Shown: positions 25,260-33,550, numbered from the stretch's first letter. The stretch is DNA of 64,000 nucleotides from Stigmatella erecta (GCF_900111745.1 NZ_FOIJ01000003.1:310001-374000), one strand, 5' to 3'. The notes: generated by a model not told the origin, from the sequence alone. Numbers and translations: made by a program.

Positions 25260-26038
25260 GCACTGCCCTCTTTCTTTCTCCCCACCTGGATGACGTCGCC
25301 TTCTCGTGCGGCGGAACGCTGGCCCGGCTGAAGGCACGGAGGTGGAAGATCGTCCTGGCCACCGTCTTCACCCGCTCGGTGCCCTGCCCCACCGGCTTCG
25401 CCTTGGCATGCCAGACGAGCAAGGGGCTCAGCCCAGACATGGACTACATGGCGCTGCGCCGCGCGGAGGACCGCTCCTTCGCGGCGTGGATGGGCGTGGA
25501 TGAGCTGGTGTGGTTGGACCTGCCGGAAGCCCCGCACCGGGGCTACCACAGCCCCGGGGCCCTCTTCGCCCCGCCCCGGACGGACGACCACATCATGCCC
25601 ACGCTGGAGGACCGGCTCTCGCTGCTGATGGAGGACGTGCGCCCGGACCTGGTGTTCGCCCCCCAGGCCCTGGGCAGCCACGTGGACCACGTGCAGCTCG
25701 TCCGGACGCTGCCCGCGCTGAACGTCCAGGTGTCTCAGATCCTCTGGTACCGGGATACCCCGTACGCCGTACGGCAGCCCCAGGCGAAGCCCGACTACTC
25801 GCTGCCCGACGGCCTGCGGCCCCTGGCCCTGAACGTGACGGCGGAGCTGTCCCGCAAGGTGTCCGGGTGCGTCTGCTACCGGAGCCAGATCCCGTTCCAG
25901 TTCGGCGGGGAGGCGGAGGTGGCCCCCACGCTGGAGATCTTCCACCAGCAGGAAGCCGCCGATTACGGCCAGGCGGGCCATGCGGAGGTGTTCCTCGCGG
26001 GACGCACCTTCGAGTCCGAGTGGCGGGGACGGCTCTGA
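25256..26038 (+). CDS. PIG-L/LmbE family deacetylase
   Basis: 260 residues from ATG at 25256, overlapping the glycosyltransferase stop by 4 nt. The zinc motif SPHLDDVAFSCGG near the N-terminus (family consensus PHPDDE, here PHLDDV) and the distal GSHVDHVQLVR (HxDH) provide the His-Asp-His metal site and catalytic Asp. The family removes N-acetyl groups from GlcNAc conjugates: PIG-L in GPI anchors, MshB in mycothiol, BshB in bacillithiol. The second Asp/Glu of the motif is Val here (DDV for DDE), a small departure from consensus. It is the last gene of the overlapping run; 70 nt separate it from the next lipoprotein gene. Likely role: exposing an amine on an amino-sugar-inositol intermediate for later modification. 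Confidence 0.9.
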   Translation: MSTALFLSPHLDDVAFSCGGTLARLKARRWKIVLATVFTRSVPCPTGFALACQTSKGLSPDMDYMALRRAEDRSFAAWMGVDELVWLDLPEAPHRGYHSPGALFAPPRTDDHIMPTLEDRLSLLMEDVRPDLVFAPQALGSHVDHVQLVRTLPALNVQVSQILWYRDTPYAVRQPQAKPDYSLPDGLRPLALNVTAELSRKVSGCVCYRSQIPFQFGGEAEVAPTLEIFHQQEAADYGQAGHAEVFLAGRTFESEWRGRL

Positions 26039-26108
26039 GCCGCACCATCCGGTGACTTCTGAACAGCCCGGATTGCCGCCAGGAGGATCCGATCCCACAT
26101 TGGGAACC

Positions 26109-26495
26109 ATGGTTTGGTCGAGGGTCCTTCCCGTGTGCTTGAGCCTCCTGTGCATGACCGCCTGTGACAACAGGCCGGTCGTGGACCAGGGCGAAGAGGA
26201 CACCTGCGAGAACGAGTGGGTCGTCCTGAGCGTCAAGGTGGTGACGGCCGAGGGCGTCGCCGTCAAGGGCGCCACGGTGACCGCGACGAGCCTGGAGACC
26301 GAGCAGAGCATCACCGGCGTCACGGACGAGACGGGCATCAGCCGCGCGGTGAATGAATCGCTCGCCCCGGGAAAGACGCGGCTGAGCGCCATCGCCGGCT
26401 CCAAGGTCTCCTCCTCCTCCGAGGTGGAGTGGACCTGTGACGGCTGCCACTGCAACCCCGAGCCCGGAATGGTCGAGCTCCAGCTCAACCCCTAA
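26109..26495 (+). CDS. small lipoprotein with carboxypeptidase-regulatory-like domain
   Basis: 128 residues from ATG at 26109. An in-frame TTG at 26100 is an alternative start that lies closer to the AGGAGG at 26081-26086. The signal peptide ends in a lipobox-like sequence (SLLCMTAC). The mature part is a single ~95-residue beta-sandwich (VVLSVKVVTAEGVAVKGATV, TGVTDETGISRAVN) with the pattern of carboxypeptidase-D regulatory-like/transthyretin-type domains, plus two cysteine pairs (DTCENEW and CDGCHC) that could form disulfides. Length and content suggest a surface or periplasmic adhesion or binding module. It follows the PIG-L gene by 70 nt on the same strand and may be in the same transcript, but nothing in the sequence links it to that pathway. 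Confidence 0.75.
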   Translation: MVWSRVLPVCLSLLCMTACDNRPVVDQGEEDTCENEWVVLSVKVVTAEGVAVKGATVTATSLETEQSITGVTDETGISRAVNESLAPGKTRLSAIAGSKVSSSSEVEWTCDGCHCNPEPGMVELQLNP

Positions 26496-26598
26496 CCCCT
26501 GTCAGTCGCTGTTGTGCGTTCGTCCAATGGCCTTACAGCGGCAGGGTGGCCAATCCCTTCCTACTGCCGGCCTTCACTCGGCGAAAAGGGGTCCCAGC

Positions 26599-28845
26599 AT
26601 GCGATTGACTCTGCTCCCACGCTTTTCCCTCGGGGGGGCCCTGCTTCTGGGGTTTCTGCTCTTCACGGCCCGTGTCTTCGCCTCGCAGCCAGTGGCGCCC
26701 ATTGGCGACAGCCTGGGGTTGACGGTCCCGGCCCAGCGTCACGTGGTGCGGATGGCCCCTCCAGGAGGGGGCGTTGCCTGGCTGGTGGCGCTCCAGCAAC
26801 GGGGTCAGCAGGGCAAGGGGCTCGGCCTGTGGCGCAGCAATGACGAGGGCCAGACGTGGAGCCCTGCCGGCCCGATCCAGAATGACTGGACCCATCAAGA
26901 CACGGCGGACCTGCTCCCCGTGGGCTCGGATGTGGCCCTGGTGTACTCCTACGAAGGCTCCACCTTCACCGGCTCTTCCCGGCACGACGTGTACTTCCAG
27001 TGGTGGCGCTACCAGGCGGCCACCCAGAGCTGGACGCCCACGGCCGCCGTGCGCGTCTTCGACTCGCCAGACGCCACCACCGGCTACAGCCGCGCGGAGC
27101 TGGCCCGCGACGCCCAGGGCCGGCTGTGGGTCCACGCCTTCCGCCTCGAGCCGGATGGCTCCAACACCGCGGTGCTGGCCGTCAGCACGGATGGGGGCAG
27201 CACTTTCCAGCCCCAGCAGTCCCTGGCCCAACTGCCCAGGCGCGCCGGCGGCCGGCTCCTGCACCTCGGGGACCGGCTCCTGTTCCTCTACGGGCAACAG
27301 GGCACAGGCCCCGCCTGGTTCCGGGTGCGCAAGGACAGCGCGCCGCTGGGCGCCTGGGAGCCGCCGCAGCAGGCCTTCGCCGAGGGCATCTACCATGGGT
27401 TCTCCCTCAGCGCGGTGTCCCCGGGCCCAGGCCGCATGCACCTGGTCTACAAGTCCTCGGCGGAGCAACTCTTCTACCGGGCCTTCACCGGCACGGGATT
27501 CGGTCCCCCCACCCCCCTGGTGAGCGCCGGGAACTGGACCCTCCAGCCCGCCATCACGCTGGTGGGCGAGGAGCTCGTCATCTTCACCAATCCCGCCGTG
27601 ACCCTGAATACGCACCACACGCTGTCGGCGCAGGTGCTCTCGGGCGGCAGCATCAGCCCCCCCCGGGTCCTGGAGGGCTCGACGCGCTTCCGAGGCTACC
27701 TGGCGGCCCCGGAGCACCTGCCCACCTCGGTCCCCCGCGTGCCCTGCCTGAGCGCGGAGACGCCGGACCCGAACTCGGCCGGAGTGGCCGCCGTCGCCTT
27801 CTTCCCCCGGGGAGGAAACCGGCCCGGCCTGGAGGTGGTGCACACCAACACCACCCACCGCTTCCTCACGCTGGCGCCCTCGGGCAGCGCGTATGCGGTG
27901 CGGCTGGATGACTCCCCGAGCCGCCTGTATGTGAGCACCGATGGGGCGCGGACCTGGAGCTTCCAGGGGCGGCACCCGCAGGGGGCCGAGTTCCGCTTCA
28001 TGGCCGCGATGTCCGATGGGACGCTGCTGGCCAGCACCCTCCGCCAGGGCCGCAACGCCATCTCCCGCTCGGGGGATGGGGGTGTAACCTGGAGCGACGT
28101 GCTGTCGATCGGCGACTACCGCTTGCTCACCCCACGCAGCTTCGCGGAGCTCGACAGCACGCTGTACATCCTCGAGTACCAGACCTTCACGACAGCGGAC
28201 ACGCCCATCCGGCTGTACGCGAGCACGGACCGGGGCCAGACGTGGCAGGTGCGCCACACCTTCTCCGGGCACCGCCACGGGCATGGGCTGGCGGTGGATC
28301 CGGTGCGCCACGCCCTGTGGGCCTTCTTTGGAGACACCCTGCGCCAGTCGGGCACGTTCCGCTCGACGGATGGGGGCAGCACGTGGAAGAGCATCGCCCC
28401 GGGAGCGCTGGGGCGCGTCGTGGACGCGACGGTGATGGAGGACGGCAGCCTGCTGTACGCGCAAGACAACGTCTATCTGCCGCCGCGGCCCTACATCGTC
28501 CAGTTGCAGCCGGATGGGACGTATGTCGAGTTGGCGCTGCTGCCGGGCCCCTCCTACTCGGCCTTCGCCGCGAGCGCTGGCGCCTACGTGGTGGGCAGCG
28601 CGCGCGAGCCGGGTGGAGACGTCTACCCGGAGGGAGAGGAGAGCGCCCATGTCTGGGCCAGCTTCAACACGCTCGACTGGGAGAAGCTGCTCAGCTATCG
28701 CCGCGTGAGCACCGAAGCCACGGTGCGAGCGGATGTCTACTACGAGCTGCCCTCGGGACTGCTCATCCTCCAGCTCCAGAATGCCCAGGGGTTCGGCCCC
28801 GGTGGCCATGGCTACCAGTTGCTGCGCGTCACCCGGCGCCCATGA
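26599..28845 (+). CDS. secreted BNR-repeat (sialidase-like) beta-propeller protein
   Basis: 748 residues from ATG at 26599 with an AAAAGGGG site upstream; an N-terminal signal peptide (FSLGGALLLGFLLFTARVFA) is clear. At least six Asp-box/BNR motifs (S-x-D-x-G-x-T-W) are visible: SNDEGQTWS, STDGGSTFQ, STDGARTWSF, SGDGGVTWSD, STDRGQTWQV and STDGGSTWKS. They mark two beta-propellers or one large one. The catalytic Arg triad and Tyr/Glu pair of true sialidases could not be assigned, so exo-sialidase activity is unproven; many such proteins are sialidase-like lectins or proteases' propellers. No membrane anchor or sorting tail is present at the C-terminus (LLRVTRRP), so it should be fully secreted. 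It converges with the CBS-domain gene with only 3 nt between stops. Confidence 0.82.
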   Translation: MRLTLLPRFSLGGALLLGFLLFTARVFASQPVAPIGDSLGLTVPAQRHVVRMAPPGGGVAWLVALQQRGQQGKGLGLWRSNDEGQTWSPAGPIQNDWTHQDTADLLPVGSDVALVYSYEGSTFTGSSRHDVYFQWWRYQAATQSWTPTAAVRVFDSPDATTGYSRAELARDAQGRLWVHAFRLEPDGSNTAVLAVSTDGGSTFQPQQSLAQLPRRAGGRLLHLGDRLLFLYGQQGTGPAWFRVRKDSAPLGAWEPPQQAFAEGIYHGFSLSAVSPGPGRMHLVYKSSAEQLFYRAFTGTGFGPPTPLVSAGNWTLQPAITLVGEELVIFTNPAVTLNTHHTLSAQVLSGGSISPPRVLEGSTRFRGYLAAPEHLPTSVPRVPCLSAETPDPNSAGVAAVAFFPRGGNRPGLEVVHTNTTHRFLTLAPSGSAYAVRLDDSPSRLYVSTDGARTWSFQGRHPQGAEFRFMAAMSDGTLLASTLRQGRNAISRSGDGGVTWSDVLSIGDYRLLTPRSFAELDSTLYILEYQTFTTADTPIRLYASTDRGQTWQVRHTFSGHRHGHGLAVDPVRHALWAFFGDTLRQSGTFRSTDGGSTWKSIAPGALGRVVDATVMEDGSLLYAQDNVYLPPRPYIVQLQPDGTYVELALLPGPSYSAFAASAGAYVVGSAREPGGDVYPEGEESAHVWASFNTLDWEKLLSYRRVSTEATVRADVYYELPSGLLILQLQNAQGFGPGGHGYQLLRVTRRP

Positions 28846-28848
28846 CCC

Positions 28849-29784
28849 TCAGTGCAGGGGTTGCCAGGAGCGCGCGATGGCCTTCAGCGGCCTGCCCGCC
28901 GTGTGCTCACCCAGTGCCTCGGCGATGGCCTTCAAGGACAGGATGCCCACGAGCTTCCCCTGGCGGTCCATCACGAGGAGCCGGCGGATCTGCTTCGCGT
29001 CCATCCGCCTCGCCGCCTCGCCCAGGTCCTCGTCCATGAAGATGGATTCCACCTGAGGCGTCATGACCGCCGAGACGGGCGTGGTGTTCGGATCCCACCC
29101 CTGGCAGACCGCCCGGATCACGATGTCCCGGTCGGTGATGATGCCCAGCACGCGGTCCCCCTCGCACACGGGCATGGGCCCGATGTTGTGGGTCCGCATC
29201 TTCTCCGCCACGGCCTTCAGCGTCTCGTGGGGTTCCACCCACTCCACTCCTTTCTTCATCACCTCGGAGATCCGCAGGCGCGAGGAGGAGTCCGGCTGAA
29301 ACCACAACGTCCGCAGCTCGAAGGGGAGCTGTCCCAGCACATCCTCGGCCTCGCCCGGCGTGAGGTGCTCCCGGACCGTGGACAGCACCGCGCAGCTGAT
29401 GCGCTCCGCCTCGTCCGCCGGCACGCTCAGGTGCGCTGTCACCCTGGCGAGGAATTCCGCCCGCCCGAATTTCTCATAGGGGAGCCCCTGGTGTTCTGAA
29501 CACCGCTTCACCAACGCCACCACCTTTCTCGGCAACTGGGCCTCCATGTGCCGCGACTCTTCGCTCATCAACCGCCGTTCCATCACGCACAGGACCGCTT
29601 GAATCGCCTGCTCCGCCAGCTTCCGTTCGAGCCCCTTGGCCTCTAGGTCTCTCAGGAAGAAAGCGTAGGTTTGGGCCGATCGAGATTCGCTGCGCTGAGC
29701 CCGGCCTGCCCGCTCCGGCTCCTGACGCTTGCCTCCTTGCTCCAAGCCGGTGCCTTGAAGAATGTCTTTTCCTTGTGTCGCCAT
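28849..29784 (-). CDS. DUF2267-like plus tandem CBS-domain protein
   Basis: 311 residues from ATG at 29784. After a ~35-residue polar N-terminus, an all-alpha domain (~38-165: TYAFFLRDLEAKGLERKLAE, QLPRKVVALV, AERISCAVLSTVREHLTPGE, LPFELRTLW) has the pattern of DUF2267. Two CBS motifs follow (~172-235 and ~238-300): SEVMKKGVEWVEPHETLKAV with GIITDRDIVIRAV, then SAVMTPQVESIFMDEDLGEA with GILSLKAIAEAL. CBS pairs bind adenine nucleotides and regulate partner proteins. Stand-alone CBS/DUF2267 proteins in proteobacteria are usually stress-associated and of unclear role. The gene is monocistronic, converging with the BNR gene and diverging from the thrombospondin-repeat protein at 30046. Confidence 0.83.
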   Translation of the reverse strand: MATQGKDILQGTGLEQGGKRQEPERAGRAQRSESRSAQTYAFFLRDLEAKGLERKLAEQAIQAVLCVMERRLMSEESRHMEAQLPRKVVALVKRCSEHQGLPYEKFGRAEFLARVTAHLSVPADEAERISCAVLSTVREHLTPGEAEDVLGQLPFELRTLWFQPDSSSRLRISEVMKKGVEWVEPHETLKAVAEKMRTHNIGPMPVCEGDRVLGIITDRDIVIRAVCQGWDPNTTPVSAVMTPQVESIFMDEDLGEAARRMDAKQIRRLLVMDRQGKLVGILSLKAIAEALGEHTAGRPLKAIARSWQPLH

Positions 29785-30045
29785 GGCCGTCCTCCTGGGG
29801 TTTTCCAGAGCAATCTGGACACCCCCGGGCCCTGAAGCGCCCAGGTAAGGCCCATCCTCCCGAGGGGTACCCGGCAGTCCTGCCCGGAGGACGAGCCCCT
29901 CACCCGGCGTGTTCGTCCGCTCTCCCTAAAGCAACAGCCTCCAAGCAGGAGCCCAGGCCCCTCATGGCTCCGCTGGAGCTCTCGCTCCGTCACAGCCGTT
30001 CTCCAGCGACTCTCTCCAACAGCCGTATCCCCCAGGAGGTCTTGA

Positions 30046-30690
30046 ATGCATGGTCGAACCAGGAGCATCGCGCTGCGAACAGGTATGTTGTGGATCATGG
30101 GCTGTGGAAGCATGAGCTTCGCGGGAAGTTCCGGGCTCTTCGAATCTGTCGTGCAGGCCACCCCCCCACCCATGCGTCCGCTCTGCGCGCAAACATGTAG
30201 CCCTACGAGCTCGTGTAATACGCGCTGCATCTTGACCCCCGGAGAGCCGGCGACCTGTGGAGACATTGGCCGGTGTGCCGCCGCGGATGTGGATGAAGAC
30301 GGCGTTGTCTCTGCGAAGGACAACTGCCCACGCGTCTTCAACCCCACGCAAACCGACTGCGACGGGGACGGGCGGGGCGATGCCTGCGAGACCGATCCTG
30401 GAGCCTATGCCTTCAAGGCGAACACCATGACGCTGTGCCACTTCGATGCGGACAGGCACATCAGCGGAATCACCGTGGAACTCTACACCGCCGACGTGTA
30501 CCAGGACTCGAGCTGCCTCCACCTGCCGGATCGTTACCTCAAACGGGAGGTGTCGAGCGTGCACTGCGGTTTCCACAGTGCGAGCACGTGCAAGAGCCGC
30601 GTGGCCCAGCGGGTCCAGGAGCTGGCAGCTCAGGGGTATCAGCCCATCACGGATTCGGATCAGGACGTGTGTCCCCAACCCCGCATCTAA
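30046..30690 (+). CDS. secreted protein with thrombospondin type 3-like calcium-binding repeat
   Basis: 214 residues from ATG at 30046, with AGGAGG at 30034-30039 giving good spacing. A hydrophobic stretch after a basic start ([17 protein letters not shown]) suggests a signal peptide, possibly of lipoprotein type. Residues ~85-125 ([15 protein letters not shown], then [13 protein letters not shown]) match the Asp-rich, disulfide-linked thrombospondin type 3 repeat that binds calcium. The C-terminal ~90 residues contain several cysteines and no recognised domain; [20 protein letters not shown] may be a helix. Mature protein likely has about six disulfides and is extracellular. Function unknown; predatory or matrix-associated roles are typical for such proteins in myxobacteria but unproven here. 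Confidence 0.75.
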   Translation: MHGRTRSIALRTGMLWIMGCGSMSFAGSSGLFESVVQATPPPMRPLCAQTCSPTSSCNTRCILTPGEPATCGDIGRCAAADVDEDGVVSAKDNCPRVFNPTQTDCDGDGRGDACETDPGAYAFKANTMTLCHFDADRHISGITVELYTADVYQDSSCLHLPDRYLKREVSSVHCGFHSASTCKSRVAQRVQELAAQGYQPITDSDQDVCPQPRI

Positions 30691-30702
30691 CAGACCTGCC
30701 GC

Positions 30703-31485
30703 TCAGGGGTGGGCCTTGCAATGGCCCAGGAACCGGACCAGCTCCGTATGGAACCACTGGGGTGAATCGAGCATCAGCCAGTGGCTCGCGTGCGGCGCTA
30801 CGGAGTGCGACAGGGTAGGCCGCTGCGCCACCAGCGTCTCCGGGCCGGTGGCCGCCACCAGCGCGTGGGTAGGTCCCTTGAAGCTCTCGAAGGCCTCCTC
30901 CGGATTGTAGCCATAGAGCGACTCCAGGTATCCGGCGATGGCCTCCCTCCGCGAGGTGCGCATCGTCTTCAGCACCAGCGTGCGTGTCGTCACCTTCGCC
31001 TCCAGCAGCAGCTCCGCCAGCCAGTGCTCGTGGAAAGCGCCATACTTCGCCGCGCTGAAGTTCTCGAGCCAGGCGGCCGCATCAGCCTTCGACCCATGGC
31101 GCAGATCTCCCGGCGCTTCGACGTAGAGCAGCCCGGCGAGCCGCTCGGGGTAATACGCGGCGAAGGCACCGGCCACCGCGGACCCAAAGCCGTGGCCCAC
31201 CATGACGAACTTCTCGGGGAGCAGCGCGTCCGCCACGGCGGCGGCATCCTCCACCGCCGCCTCGACTCCAAAGGGGCCGTGGCCGCCGCTGCTCTCGCCC
31301 AGCCCGCGCAGGTCGAACGCGACGCTGCGGGTCGCGAGGCCATGCTGCGTCTCCGCCCAGTGCGTCCGGTCGCCAGCGTTGCCGTGCACGAAGAGGACGG
31401 GGATCCCCCCCTCGCCTTCGACTGTCGCGATCAGCCGCCCCGCAGGTCCGGCGACCGTCATCACCTTGGGTTCCTTGTGCTTCAT
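30703..31485 (-). CDS. alpha/beta-hydrolase fold protein lacking the nucleophile serine
   Basis: 260 residues from ATG at 31485. The fold is clear: VLFVHGNAGDRTHW (oxyanion turn), AFDLRGLGESSG (after strand 4), the nucleophile-elbow region VMVGHGFGSAVAG, and a C-terminal His candidate in SVAPHASHWLMLD. The elbow should read GxSxG, but residue 99 is Gly (codon GGC at 31189-31191), one transition from a Ser AGC codon. Without the Ser, ester hydrolysis by the usual mechanism is impossible, so the protein is either a pseudo-hydrolase or recently inactivated; the rest of the gene shows no decay. No signal peptide. It diverges from the GNAT-like/cNMP-binding gene across a 274-nt region that contains an inverted repeat. 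Confidence 0.85.
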   Translation of the reverse strand: MKHKEPKVMTVAGPAGRLIATVEGEGGIPVLFVHGNAGDRTHWAETQHGLATRSVAFDLRGLGESSGGHGPFGVEAAVEDAAAVADALLPEKFVMVGHGFGSAVAGAFAAYYPERLAGLLYVEAPGDLRHGSKADAAAWLENFSAAKYGAFHEHWLAELLLEAKVTTRTLVLKTMRTSRREAIAGYLESLYGYNPEEAFESFKGPTHALVAATGPETLVAQRPTLSHSVAPHASHWLMLDSPQWFHTELVRFLGHCKAHP

Positions 31486-31621
31486 CGCTTGACTCCCCAG
31501 GCCCCCGGCCGGGCACTGCCCGGCCGCCCTCCCGCGCACCAGGGCCTTCCTCCGAGTCTGCCTGACTTCCATCGGGGCCGCGTCGCGGGCCTGTTCTTCC
31601 TCGCGTCTACCCAACGTTTGG

Positions 31622-31675
31622 TGACAGCCAACTCGGCTGTGACGGCGTTCACGGATTGGCTGTCAGCGCCGCCAC
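31622..31675. promoter_or_regulatory. 10-bp inverted repeat in a divergent promoter region
   Basis: TGACAGCCAA (31622-31631) and TTGGCTGTCA (31666-31675) are perfect inverted copies 34 nt apart, centre to centre 44 nt (about four helical turns). Further ACAGCC/GGCTGT half-sites lie nearby (31636-31641 and 31684-31689). The location between two divergent genes suggests operator sites for a shared regulator. Confidence 0.4.
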
Positions 31676-31759
31676 AGCCGGCCACCAGCCGCAGGCCCAC
31701 AGTGTTTCCCATCAAGGCGCGGCCTTCGCCACGAAGCGCCGCCCCTGTTCGAGGAAGCC

Positions 31760-33295
31760 ATGTCCCGCATTACGAGAACCGACGTCATCCGCCCCCACGC
31801 CTTGTCCTCCGAAAGCCGCCGGCAGCTCACCGACACCCTTTACGCGGTTCACCGGCAGATCTTCGATGGGGTGGACCGGGAGTCGTTCGCCCAGTACGTC
31901 GTCGGCTCCAAGGCCGAGCACACGTGGATCCTCGTCCACAAGAACGCGGCGGGAGACGCCGTTGGCTATTTCGCCCTGCACCTGTTCGAGAAGCAGCTCG
32001 GCGGGGAGCCCCTGGCCGTGTTTCGTGCGGAGGCGGGTCTGCTGCGCGCCTACCGCGGGGGCAACGTCAACGCGCGCTTCTGGATGGAGCGCGTGGTGCG
32101 CTATGTGCTGCGGCATCCCGGCCGACGCGTGTTCTACCTGGGCGCGTTGGTGCACCCGTCCAGCTACTCCCTTTTCGCCCGGCACTGCGGCGAGGTGTGG
32201 CCGCGGCACGGGCAGGAGACGCCCCCCGCCCTGCTCTCCTTGATGACCTCCCTGGCCTCGGAGTTCGGCCTGGAGCAGGTGGATCCGGCCCGGCCCCTGG
32301 TCCGGCGGGTGGGCTGGTCCACTCAAGAGCCAGACGTGGAAAGCGAGTATTGGAAACACTGTGACAAGGCCGAGGTGCGCTATTTCCTCGCATCCAACCC
32401 TGGCTATGGCCAAGGGCATGGCCTCGTGACGGTGGTGCCCCTCACCCTGGACAACCTGCTGAGCATGGCCCGGTCCCTGCTGAAGCGCCGGCTGCACCAG
32501 TCCCTGGACAAGCTCACGGCCCGGATGCAGCGCGCGTGGCCCGGGTCTCTCCCGCGCTCCGTCCGGGACGTCCAGCAGCTGCGGCGTGTCCCCTTCCTCG
32601 CCCACCTGGACGATACCACCCTGCGCGGCCTGGCCGGGCACGCGGAGCGCCACGTGCTGCCCGCGGGCCAGCCTGTCTTCCAGGCCGGCAATGCCTGCGA
32701 TGGGCTGTACCTGATCGAGCGCGGCGCGGTCTACGTGCTGGCCCCCACAGGGCCCGGAGAGACGCTCGTGGACGAACTGGGCGGTGGCGCCATATTCGGA
32801 GAGGGAGCCCTGCTCACGGGCGAACGCCGCTCGGCGTCCATCCGCACGGCGACGGCCGCGGTGTTGGTACACCTCCCCCGCCGGGCGCTCCTGCCGCTGC
32901 TGGAGAAGGATGGGCCTCTGCGGGAGGGACTGTGGAAAACCTTCTCCGAGCGGCGCTTCGATGATCTGGTGCGCGGCCGCGATGGCTACAGGCACCTCGG
33001 ACGCAAGCAACGGCTCGACGTGTTCCGGCACGGTGAACACCGCGAGCTGGCGGCGTCGCAGTGGCACGGGCTCGAGGCGGGCACGCAGCTCTTCGTGCCT
33101 TCGGGCACGCTGGAGTTCGAACACGACGGGCTGATGATGTCCCAAAGAGGCGCCCTGCTCATGGAGGTCCGCCGGCCCCTCCGGGTGAAGGCCTTGGAAA
33201 CCACGCGGCTGGTCCTGCTGAAGCCGCTGGCGGCCGGGCGGGAGCACCTCCTCCTTCCGTGCCAGAACTACTGGCCAGATCGAGCCGCCGCTTGA
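31760..33295 (+). CDS. GNAT-like domain fused to a cyclic nucleotide-binding domain
   Basis: 511 residues from ATG at 31760 (GAGGAAG upstream). Residues ~1-200 look like a GNAT acyltransferase fold: AGDAVGYFALHLFEKQ strand pair, AYRGGNVNARFWMERVVR as a possible acetyl-CoA-binding turn and helix, and VFYLGALVHPSS. A coiled linker follows to ~275. Residues ~280-395 form a cyclic nucleotide-binding domain: LPAGQPVFQAGNACDGLYLI, then the phosphate-binding cassette FGEGALLTGERRSASIRT, in which the Glu and Arg that hold cAMP or cGMP are intact. The C-terminal ~110 residues are of unknown fold. Cyclic-nucleotide-gated lysine acetyltransferases are known from mycobacteria (Pat), with the domain order reversed. 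Whether this N-terminal region is catalytic is uncertain. A perfect CRP-like site lies 147 nt downstream of its stop. Confidence 0.72.
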   Translation: MSRITRTDVIRPHALSSESRRQLTDTLYAVHRQIFDGVDRESFAQYVVGSKAEHTWILVHKNAAGDAVGYFALHLFEKQLGGEPLAVFRAEAGLLRAYRGGNVNARFWMERVVRYVLRHPGRRVFYLGALVHPSSYSLFARHCGEVWPRHGQETPPALLSLMTSLASEFGLEQVDPARPLVRRVGWSTQEPDVESEYWKHCDKAEVRYFLASNPGYGQGHGLVTVVPLTLDNLLSMARSLLKRRLHQSLDKLTARMQRAWPGSLPRSVRDVQQLRRVPFLAHLDDTTLRGLAGHAERHVLPAGQPVFQAGNACDGLYLIERGAVYVLAPTGPGETLVDELGGGAIFGEGALLTGERRSASIRTATAAVLVHLPRRALLPLLEKDGPLREGLWKTFSERRFDDLVRGRDGYRHLGRKQRLDVFRHGEHRELAASQWHGLEAGTQLFVPSGTLEFEHDGLMMSQRGALLMEVRRPLRVKALETTRLVLLKPLAAGREHLLLPCQNYWPDRAAA

Positions 33296-33441
33296 TGGAC
33301 CGCGCAGGAGACGTGCCAAGCGCCTTGCGAAACAGGGCCGGGATGGCCGAACTGTCCGGCGCTCACTGCTCGCCTCAAGCGCAGCGGGCGATGCTGCGAC
33401 GGGAGCAGGGTTTAACTTCCGCGTCCTGGCCGCTTCTCGGC

Positions 33442-33457
33442 TGTGAAACATTTCACA
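33442..33457. promoter_or_regulatory. CRP/FNR-type binding site
   Basis: TGTGAAACATTTCACA: both TGTGA/TCACA half-sites match the CRP consensus exactly with the usual 6-nt spacer. Centre is ~194 nt upstream of the ATG at 33644, far for simple class I activation unless the transcription start is well upstream of the gene. Confidence 0.55.
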
Positions 33458-33512
33458 ACGCACGCTCCGGCAGACAGGTAAGTGATGAAGAGCCGGCAGC
33501 AAAACCATGTAA

Positions 33513-33550
33513 AACAAGCCTTAGCTCTGTCGAATTGTCTTTGGCTTGTT
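33513..33550. repeat. inverted repeat upstream of the small secreted protein
   Basis: AACAAGCC (33513-33520) and GGCTTGTT (33543-33550) pair across a 22-nt loop. It could be an operator or a leader hairpin; alone it is weak evidence. Confidence 0.3.

Noticed and set aside
18550..26038. Mycothiol or bacillithiol biosynthesis operon.
   Set aside because: GT4 and PIG-L members fit the first steps, but there is no cysteine ligase (MshC), acetyltransferase (MshD) or BshC, and the dehydrogenase, TIM barrel, MBL and YcaO are foreign to both pathways.
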